From assembly GCA_033064195.1 (NCBI GenBank), contig JARBJD010000146.1:1-64000 (forward strand): DNA of 64,000 bases, written 5' to 3'. The notes beneath the pieces are model-generated. The model did no database searches, was not told where the DNA came from, and saw only the letters and a program-made list of their open reading frames with translations. Below, piece after piece: positions 13,097-22,472 of the stretch. Position 1 is the first letter of the stretch. The number at the start of each line of letters is the position of its first letter. Origin of the DNA: Blattamonas nauphoetae. Lineage: Eukaryota; Preaxostyla; Oxymonadida. Made by a program: the position numbers and the translations under genes.

Positions 13097-16000
13097 ATGC
13101 TGGTTCCGTTGATTTGCGTCTCCGTGGCACTCAACGCCAAACATCATTCGGTTTCTCCCTTCACAAATGACCATACTACTCTCCCACTGGAGCATTTTCT
13201 CACCCACCATTTTGTTCGCAATATTGACGAATCAACACACCCCACATTAGCACTCCAACAATCCGTTCATCATGGCCAGAATATCCGACTTGACGAAAGA
13301 ACCTTGTCTATTCATGGCCATTCAACAACTGTCATCCACTCAAGCGATATGCTCGTTCACAATCTGAACAATAAAAATCATACACTCTCGGAAGATCGAA
13401 CGAATTTCAGCCCCATTTTTTTGGTGAGGAATTCGACACTTTCGCTCACCGATCTGACCTTAATAGCGAGCGCCCGTGGATCCATCATCGCTCATGTTTC
13501 GTCGTCCGAAGTGACCATATCCCGAAGTGACATTTCGTCCAACGGATTAGAATGCCCGTTTCTTGTTGATGGCGATTCGACCGGTGGCTCGTGCCATCTG
13601 CTGTTTGAAGAAGTGTTCCATCGGAGTCAACACACATATTTGCTCCGTCCTCTTGCTTCTTCTTCTTCTTTTGGGCATCAATTGTCGTCCGCCATGCCCA
13701 CCATCGCGACCCAATTAAAGTTGGAAGGGGTTGGTCTCTCAATCTCGGATTGTGAGATCCATCAATCGACTGGTCCACTTTTCGACTTTGGGACACTGGA
13801 CAATCGGACAGGCCAACGAAATTTTGAATGTGTTGTGGGATTGAGTGATTGCACTCTCCGAAACCTGACAACGCCCAACCATCCCCAATTGATTGATCAC
13901 AGCTCGAAAATGGAGCAGAAAGTTGTGAATTGTGAACTTTCGTGGAGTTTCGGGAACATTTGGGGAGCGATTTCGTGTGGACTGGAAACAGCTGGATCGT
14001 TCTTTGGGATGAATTCGTCGTTCTCCAACATCCAGCCTTCACCGCTCCTCTCTGCTCCCCACTCGCCACCCGCGCCATCCACCTCCATTTCTGACTCCTC
14101 CGCTCATGACGAACTGACATGTGATGAACTGAGATTGATTTCGTGTGGATTTTGGAAGATTGAAGGAACAGACGCTCTGATCCATCTGAACACGACCCCC
14201 TCCTCGTCCTCCCGCACTGTTACACTGAATGACTGCTCGTTTTGTGAATGTGGATGCTGCGAGGGGAGTGCTCCGACGCTTCTTTTGAATGGGATTGACT
14301 CAGTTGGTCTGTTTGACGTCTCGTTTGTGAAATGTGGTGGATTCGATGGATCGTCGATTGTTGTGATTGAGAACTCGTTTGTTGACTCGACGTCGTCCGT
14401 CCATTTCGTTGAAAGTGGAAGCTCAGAGCTGTGTCTGACTGATCTTGTGAATGTCGCTGAGGTTGGCCTGATTGGAGACACCAACTCTCCTTCTCCCTCT
14501 CCGTTCCTCTCCCCCATTCCTCGAACTCTCCACAATGGTATCTCCAACCAGTACGCATCTATCAACATCTCTCCCACTATCGACGGCATGACAGACTACT
14601 TCATATTAATCTTCGATTCGTATCAACTCACAGACTATTCATTCACCATCGAGCTCAGAGGTTCTGTGAATAGCGAATTTCGAACTGTTTATCTGAATCA
14701 CGCTGGGTTCTGTGAACTGAGAGTCAACTATTCTCCCGAAGGGAATTTCATGGCTTCTGAAGATGTCGATGTGATTCTACAAGAACCAGTTCCTGGCGGT
14801 CATCAAATCGAGTTCTTTCCTTCTCAATTCGTAGTTCCTACACTGTTTGTGGTTCTCCCACAAATGGATTTGTCTCTTTACAGCACTTCTCCAGATCAAG
14901 CCACTGTTGAGTTGTCCTTCGCATTCAGGGATGTGAATAGCGGTAAGTATGTAATCACACTTGTCAACCACGCGAGTCCATATGATGAGTGGACGCTCAC
15001 CTTTGATGTTGAGTCAATAGAAACAGTTTTAATCACGGCCGTTCTCTACCAACCGGACAGCGACGAAGTGAATCTGAACTGGGGAGGATGGTACATCCCA
15101 AGTCGAGTTACTGATGAATTTGGATATGATGTTTATTTGCCGATGTATGGCGAAGTCAACATCCCACCGGAACCAGCCCGAATCGAAGGAATCGAGTCTC
15201 GCAGTTTCTCCGACAAGACAGTGTTGACTCTGAAAGGTCGCGTCTTCACTGGTGACATCCAATTCTCACTCAACCCCGTCGCAGCGTCATCATCGTCTCG
15301 AAATGCAATCGAGTATTCATTCACAGCTGAGGTCACAGATTCGAACACAGCAACGTGTACCGTACCTGCAGTTGAGGCGAGTCTCGCAAATTCAGACACT
15401 GCCGTCGTGTTTGGGACAGAATATTCGATCGCAGCCTCGATCATTGTCAATTCTGGGCTGACACACACCATTTCTCCGCCTGTCTCTGCCATTTCAATCG
15501 ATCCACAAGTGAGCGAGAATGGGGTGGAATGCACTTTGGTCGTGACTGGAAGTGGATTCATCGAAGGTGAACATTTCATCCTCGTTCTGGCGGAATCAAG
15601 CGAATCGAGTGATTCAAATGCCGATCCGATCACTCACGAATTTGAGATTGTGATGAGGAGCTCGACCGAAGGAGAATCAGCGACGATCGAACTGGGAAGT
15701 GAAGACTCCCTCCAGTTCGACACGACATACACGATTGTCAAACTGCATCTCTCGTCTGACGTTGAGCTGTCAGCCAAGACTCCTCCTACTCTCACCACAC
15801 CGTCTGAGCCGTCTCTGTTGGTGAATGCGATCTTTGTGGATGGCGGGATCGCAACCGAAAGCAACCCGTGTGGAACAATCGCGAGTCCCTGCCAAACTGT
15901 GGACCGAGCACTCCAGATTATCAAAGATGCGTTGTTCGTTGACATGGAGATTCTGGTGACTGGAAGCCCTGTTCTGTCGCAGACGTTCGAAATGGGGAGT

Positions 16001-17938
16001 GGGATGACGCTGGTGATTGAGAGAGCGACGAAGTTCACCGAAACGATCAAAATCCCAACCGACGCGATCAGCTCGTCTCCCCTCGTCGTTCTGAGTGGTG
16101 GGCGCTTCAAGCTGGACCATCTGTCGTTTGTGATCGATTGTACGTCATCGTCGCTGTGCCTCTTCTCAACGACGAACACGGAAGTGGAACTGGAGAATGT
16201 GCACATGACTGGTCCTTCGAATGGATCGACACCGACACTGAACGAGGAGATTGACGAAGTGTGCAGTTGGGAGACGGGATTGATGAAAGCTCAAGGAGGA
16301 TCAATTTCAGCGTCGGAATGCCACTTCTCGCACATCCAGCAGGGTGTGTTCAGTTTGGATGGATCGAGACTGACCGTGAGTTTCTGCAAGTTTTCGTCGA
16401 ACTCGCCTCGTTCGTCGCTGTATCGGTCTCTCCAGTGGAACATTCGTTGTGTTGGGAGTGGATCAGTGATTGTGGAGACTGAGACGAGCGAGACATCGCA
16501 ACAAGAATCGCACTGGATCTCGACATCAGAATGCTCAGTGACGATGGATGGGGAGAAGTCGCTCTCGCCTTTCGTTGTTCCCACGCTGTCCGTTTCAGAT
16601 TGTTCAGTGTCTCAGAAGAAGTCGAAAGATCCTCTTTTGATTCGAATTGTTGGGACGAAGTTGATTCCTTGTGGATTGTGATTCGAGATCTTCGAGACAG
16701 CTGATTCGAAATCGAACTCCAAATCAACGTCAGCACCAACTCATCGGATTTCTCTATCTGATCCTTCAGTCAGTTCAGTGTCAGAAACTGAAGTGCTGAT
16801 TTCAGTTTTGGAATCGTCGACTGAACTTGAGAAATCGAGTCATTGGGATGGCCGAATTGTTTATGGGGAGGAACAAGCGACACAATCATTCACAGTGAAG
16901 ATGAGTGCGAAGGAGAAGATATCTCGTGGAGCTGGGAAGGTTGTTCCGTGGCTGGTTCCTCTGATTGTGTCACTCGTCATTCTGGCTATTCTCGCGATCA
17001 TCGTCATTCTCGTTCTTCTTCGACGCCGAAAGCAGAAGAAAGAGAACGAGCAGGAAATGCAAGATGGAGAAGTTCCGGTGGAAGATGAGAAAATGGAAGT
17101 TGTTGTGACAGATCACAAATTGAACACGAATCCGAACAACTCGCTGGTGTCGGAGTTGAATGATGGAGAAACGAAAGACGAAGTGATTCCGGACAGCGTG
17201 ATTGATGTGGAGGAATACATTGAAGCGCTTGTGTGTGTGGATGGAGTGAAGGTTGTTGCTGCAAAGAAGAAGGACACACTTTACAACCGACTGCATTCTC
17301 AGAACCGACGAGAAGTGGTGAAGCGGACAGTTCGGCAACAGATTGCGAGTGGATTGTCGGCGATCTCTCAAAAAGCGAGTGATGCAGCGATTCTGAAGGC
17401 TGTGTCGTCGCACAACATTCTGTTTGACGATTCTGGTCGAGTGTGCTTCAAAACGAACATGGACATTGTTCGTCCAGTGGACCAACCGCAACAATCACAG
17501 CAGACGATCGATGGTGGAAACGTGGACAATGGGAATGTGGGACAGAATGGGAACGCTAATCACAACACGAAGAACGTGCGTCCGAAAGAAGATCCAGCTT
17601 CGGAGAGTCAGCGCTGGCTGGCACCTGAAGTGGCCGAAAAGAAAGCGAACGTCAATCCGAGTCAGGCGTCAGTTTTTAGTCTTGGCCTTGTCTTGTGGGA
17701 AATTGAGACTGGATTTGTGCCGTATGGGGAGCAGGATGGCGTGAATGCTGTTCGTCAGATTGTGGCAGGAGTTCCGCCTGACCTGTCGCAAGTGAAGAAC
17801 GCGGAGATGCGAGAACTGATCGAGCAGTGTCTGGTGACGAATCCGAAAGAGCGACCGCAACTGGCTGAGATTGCGAAGTTGCTGGACGAAATTGCCGACA
17901 TTCCTGAGAAACTACCGCAACAGTCGATCGAAAGCTGA
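13097..17938 (+). pseudogene. Receptor-like beta-helix/IPT pseudokinase, interrupted by one TGA
   Basis: The start at 13097 gives a hydrophobic leader (MLVPLICVSVALNA), so this copy keeps the signal peptide that the inverted copy has lost. The frame is open to 16678, meets TGA at 16679-16681, and is open again in the same frame to 17938. At the same place the sister gene has TCA (Ser) inside CGLSFEIFET, so one C-to-G change made the stop. The sequence before the stop encodes about 1194 residues of secreted ectodomain. After it come a membrane helix (about 16930-17020, LVPLIVSLVILAILAIIVIL), a basic RRRK stop-transfer and the kinase C-lobe relic with SSHNILFD, WLAPEV and WEIETG. TGA is an ordinary stop elsewhere in the window, so recoding is unlikely. 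The gene would yield a soluble ectodomain unless the stop is read through. The stop seems recent because both halves remain otherwise intact. Confidence 0.82.
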
Positions 17939-18492
17939 TCGGCATTTGTCTGTCCGTCTTTATTTTCAGATTCTGTTTTCTGTGTCTTCATTTAACTTCA
18001 CTTTCTTCTTCTTCATTCCCATCTCATTCCACGCCGAGAAATAGCTCTTCTCGCCTTCACCAATTCTGTTCATTCACAACGTTAATGTTCATTCAATTCT
18101 TCGCGATTACTTCTGTTTTCTTAGATCTGTCTCAAACGGGAATGCCCGCTCCATTTCGTCTTTTTTTAGCAACTTTCATTGATTTCTGTCATCTTTGTTC
18201 CATTTTTCTTTCTTTGGGTTTGTTTCTCTCCTCGCTTTCTGGTTCTGTTCTTCCTCGTTTGGCCTGACTGAGGAATCCCCAAAATGAATGATCTTTTGAA
18301 GATTGCCTCGCCGTTTTCTTTTGAACCCTTCTTTTGTTTTTGACTGGCATCACTCACGATTGTTTTCCCCACAACCACTCTCTTTCTCATTCTGTTCTGA
18401 TTTATGAACATAGACGAAACATTTTTCTGAAAATAGTGAGTTCCACACGATTGCTTGTTCTGTGAATCCTCAATTATCTCATGCTTCAAGTA
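13632..18492 (+). repeat. Right arm of large inverted duplication
   Basis: This is the inverted counterpart of 8150-12998. It covers most of the receptor gene plus about 550 bp of its 3-prime flank. The outermost shared words are near the tcttcaag/cttcaa block at 18480-18492 and the acatatttgctccg block near 13635. The segment 14530-15160 is the exception: there the two arms diverge strongly. Confidence 0.9.
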
Positions 18493-18502
18493 GAATTAAC
18501 AG

Positions 18503-19883
18503 TACCATGCGGATCTAACCCGACCACATGGATCTAACCCGACCACAAAAGACACTTTTTTCGACTCAAATCTCAATCCATCCCAGATTTCTCCCAACCC
18601 ACGTTTGAGTGAGTCCAACCCATTTGGAGATTGGATTCCTCCCTCCCCCATGAATCATCGAGGGAGAAATCGAACTTCCAAAATAGGATTCCAGGGCTGG
18701 GGCGCCTATTTGGGAGTCAGGGTATCGACCCTTTTTTGGCTCCAAAATAGGAGGTTCTTAATATTTAAGCTTAGGGAATCCAAACTTCAGAACCACTTTT
18801 CTCCACGCCTGTTCAAGATTTTTCTTTTTCGTTTCATTTCTGGTGGTTTGGGATGGTTTTCTCTCGAAATGACAATTTTTCGAAAAATGAAAAATCCTGG
18901 GGGGACCTGGGTGGAAATTTAGGGTCAAATACTGATTTCCCTGTATAACAAGCTTAGGATCTTGAAAACTTGTTTTGATCATATCTCCACAACCAGACAT
19001 AGTTCGGACATGAAGTTTTCACCAATATGGATCTTTTGTTGAGAATTAATTTTTTTCTGAAAATTTTGAAAAATTTCGATGACTTCCTATTTTGGCTTTT
19101 TTCAGACTTTTCCGTCAATGAGTCTAGTCCCGTTCAAGAATTTTCATTAATATTAAGTTTTGATGAAAAATCATTGTTTGTATTCATTCGGACCTGGGTT
19201 GACATTGATTTAATTGAATTTGATGTCAGATTTAAAACATGAAGCAGAGTTAGTTAAGAAAGATTAAATTGTCGAAAAATCAGCAAAAATTTATCTCAAC
19301 TGCCGCAAGGGGAATTTTTTCAAAATTTTCAGAAAAATTAATTCTCAACAAAGATCCATATTGGTGAAAACTTCATGTCCGAACTATGTCTGGTTGTGGA
19401 GATATGATCAAAACAAGTTTTCAAGATCCTAAGCTTGTTATACAGGGAAATCAGTATTTGACCCTAAATTTCCACCCAGGTCCCCCCAGGATTTTTCATT
19501 TTTCGAAAAATTGTCATTTCGAGAGAAAACCATCCCAAACCACCAGAAATGAAACGAAAAAGAAAAATCTTGAACAGGCGTGGAGAAAAGTGGTTCTGAA
19601 GTTTGGATTCCCTAAGCTTAAATATTAAGAACCTCCTATTTTGGAGCCAAAAAAGGGTCGATACCCTGACTCCCAAATAGGCGCCCCAGCCCTGGAATCC
19701 TATTTTGGAAGTTCGATTTCTCCCTCGATGATTCATGGGGGAGGGAGGAATCCAATCTCCAAATGGGTTGGACTCACTCAAACGTGGGTTGGGAGAAATC
19801 TGGGATGGATTGAGATTTGAGTCGAAAAAAGTGTCTTTTGTGGTCGGGTTAGATCCATGTGGTCGGGTTAGATCCGCATGGTA
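18503..19883. mobile_element. Foldback element with ~570-bp inverted arms, TA-flanked
   Basis: Arms 18505-19076 and 19314-19881 are almost perfect reverse complements around a ~235-bp unique centre. Both ends begin ccatgcggatctaacccgac next to a TA, consistent with a TA target duplication, although TA is also part of the palindrome. Each tip holds two tandem copies of the word ggatctaacccgacca. Small ORFs occur as mirror images in both arms (for example 18605-18922 and its counterpart ending at 19464), which is what a palindrome must produce, so I do not call genes. A TA duplication points to a non-autonomous Tc1/mariner-type or foldback element, which is an inference. Confidence 0.82.
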
Positions 19884-19887
19884 GATG

Positions 19888-21384
19888 GTCGGAAAGGCCG
19901 AAGTTTTTGGGGATCTCCGGAGCTCAACATTTTTGCGTTTATTCAGTATTGACACCAAAAATCATTGATTTTCCAGAAAACAATTGAGTAAAGTACATAT
20001 ATTAGTGCGCTGAACAATACGTTAACACAGAGAAGATAAAGAAGTCAGTGGGAGAAGAGTTGGCACGTTCCTCGTCGAGTGAAAAAAACGATGTGTGGTT
20101 GGTGAAAGGACGAAAAGACAGGACTAACCGCATGGGAGGCAGAATATTTTCGTAGGGAAACGGCCAGGACGGCGCTCGGTAGCACATACGCCTGTCTAGC
20201 CGATCGTGATCAAGATCGTGTGCAATTATCATCATTTGGGCCCTAAACACAGGAGAAAATGAAATAAAGAGGTAAAAACAAACTTCAAGCATGTATTGCA
20301 CCCTCTGCATCGGGAGTGCAGCATCCCGCATGATCTTGTCTAGCGAGCTCACGAAAGTGTGAAATTACCATCCTGAGGACTCTAAAAACAGGTAAAAAGG
20401 AGAAAAAAAGAGTAAAAAACAAACCCGAAGCATGTGTCGTATTCAAGAAAACACAGACCGCTTATCACGGTCAAGTTGTGGCCTTTCACGATCTTCGTTC
20501 AAGACAGGGATTTTCGGTTCAGCAGCGCAATAGAAATCATGTCACCATTCACAACTTCAATAAAAGTTCCATCAAACGATTCTCCGATCGTCTAAACCGG
20601 AGTGCAGACGTGTTCCAGTGGCGCGTGCCAGTCTTTCCAGATTTTGAGTGTCTGTCAATGTGTGTTGTCTTGTTCTGTTTGATAAAAGGATCTCTACTGA
20701 ATGAGAAAGAGTTTAAATACCTTACTGTTCGTTCTGAGTCGCTTGATTTTGCGAAGGTTGACGCAAAACCTGACGAGATCCCAGATTCAAGAGAACTAAA
20801 CCAAGATACTCCTTCAGAGCAAGAACACAAACAGAGTGTCGGTGTCGTTCTGCTGAAGCCGGGAGAATGAAAATATCGTGTGCAAAACTTCTCCTTCTAC
20901 AAACTATCTTGTCAGCTCAAAATTCAGTATGATCAAGACACCTATTCTCAAATAACGAAGAAATTGGCGTTAAAATTGAGAGAAAATGAGACTAATGCAT
21001 ACTCGAGGTTCATAGTGTCGTGACTGCGATTGAATTGGTACTCTTCTAGATTCGGTTTATCAAGACTTCTCTTCTCAGAAAACGAAGAGAATCTGGTTCA
21101 AAATAGAGCAAAAACAAGAATAAAGCATACTTTCAGTTCAAAGTGATGTATTGACAAAAAAGGCGATGTGATCTTCCCAAATCGAGTTGACAATCAATGG
21201 TCTAGAACCTGACAGACAAATTCCCCATGTCTCTCAAATAGAGACGAACCGATTAAACACTTGTTTTCTTGTTTTAGATCTTTCATGACACACCTTACTC
21301 ACACTTTTCGGAAAAACGGAGAATCATGCAAGAAAAAATGTTGAGCTCCGGAGATCCCCACAAACTTCGGGGTTTCCCACCGAC
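19888..21384. mobile_element. Probable non-autonomous element with ~45-bp imperfect TIRs
   Basis: The left end (19888-19937) reads gtcggaaaggccgaagtttt and continues through ggggatctccggagctcaac. The right end (21326-21384) is its reverse complement with a few changes and a 3-bp indel. No transposase is visible inside. The interior holds two short intron-like segments on the minus strand (20241-20283 and 20381-20426), both of the form gtttgttttt...ttttag, and a plus-strand ORF at 20478-20870 of unknown nature. I see no clear target-site duplication; the foldback element abuts the left end and may have inserted in or next to it. Family undetermined. Confidence 0.5.
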
Positions 21385-21448
21385 TAAGGAAATGTGAAAT
21401 GGAAGATTCTCCCATCGTCCAAGTGGAGCTCAAAGAATACACAACATC

Positions 21449-22120
21449 GGGCATGTATTACCCCTGTAGGGTATCTGAACCCTGTAGGTTGTAGGAACTC
21501 TGTAGGTTGTGAAAAGGAACCCTGTAGGTTGTGATAGGAAGCCTGTAGGTTGTTTTGGAACTCTGTAGGTTGTGACTCAACGCTGTGTTCTCGACTCATC
21601 AAGGTCCTTAAAACATCCAAGAGACCTCACCGAGATACAGACAGCCCAGATCGTTCCACTTTCACTCGTACTCTGAAATACTCCCTTTTCAGCTTTCATT
21701 CCTTTCATATTCTCATTCTTTTGCCATATCACCCTCACTATGCTACTCAATTGTTTGCTAAAATCATAACTGGTCGTGATCCTCGATCCAGACCACAACA
21801 ACAAAGTCAGAGATTGTTGACTAAAATGGGCACTATTATCACTAATTCTATTTCATTTCGCATATATTCAACTTTTCTCTTCCTTTTTTTAGAATATTCT
21901 ACATATTAACCTGATGGATCGTGAAATGGGTGTTTGATCAAAAGAGTTTGGGAAAGTACACAAGTTCCTCCGAATCGATTTTCAAAAGAAATCAGAAAAC
22001 GATGTAACACTATCAAAGGTTTGCACTTTTCCACAATCCCCCCTCAAATCCTACCTCACTCTCACACAGTTGCTCAACAACCTACAGGGTTCCAATAACC
22101 TACAGGGGTAATACATGCCC
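21449..22120. mobile_element. 672-bp MITE with 6-bp target duplication AACATC
   Basis: The ends are perfect inverted repeats beginning gggcatgtattacccctgta. The flanks carry the direct duplication aacatc (21443-21448 and 22121-22126). Just inside the left end are five tandem-like copies of the word ctgtaggttgt, and two inverted copies (caacctacag) lie inside the right end. Such clustered subterminal repeats are typical transposase-binding arrays. The small ORF at 21550-21909 resembles nothing I recognise and is probably chance. Perfect TIRs and an intact duplication suggest a young insertion. The superfamily is not evident; a 6-bp duplication excludes TA, TTAA and 8-9-bp families. Confidence 0.8.
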
Positions 22121-22126
22121 AACATC

Positions 22127-22472
22127 GTTCTCAGAATAACCACATTTCGTGCTGTTTGACAGAAAATATTGCCGAATGAAACATATTGTTGTGAGTGAAC
22201 CAAAAACTGATGAAAAATCATTCACTCAATGATCATTCAAAAGTATTTTGGAGGGTTATGAATAATCACAGAAAAAGCCGAACAATCCAAATGACGTTCC
22301 TCCCTCGCCATCCACCATTCGACTCACGTTTGACCCGCAGCGTTTGTTCAGAAATGTGATCGTCGTGTTGTCCTGCACATTTTCGCATCGATCTTCAATC
22401 CCTTCTTCCAACAAAGTCCTCAGAATGTAGACACCATCAACCAAATCTCTTTCTCATTCTGGACTGATTTAA
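22127..22472. other. Gap with a short ORF and a receptor-gene 3-prime-flank copy
   Basis: The stretch 22436-22472 matches the flank downstream of the right-hand inverted receptor gene (around 18370-18407, sharing ctctttctcattctg and ctgattta). A 62-codon minus-strand ORF at 22256-22444 (EEGIEDRCENVQDN in its middle) could be a fragment of a longer host gene, but I cannot assign it. Nothing else is supported here. Confidence 0.4.

Noticed and set aside
16679-16681. TGA as a recoded sense codon in the right inverted receptor copy
   Set aside because: TGA ends other genes in the window, including the inverted sister and the 25923-30920 gene, and the sister has TCA here, so a simple nonsense change is more likely.
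18605-19958. ORFs of 105, 80 and 164 codons in the foldback element as genes
   Set aside because: They are mirror images forced by the palindrome, with no domain and no coding signature.
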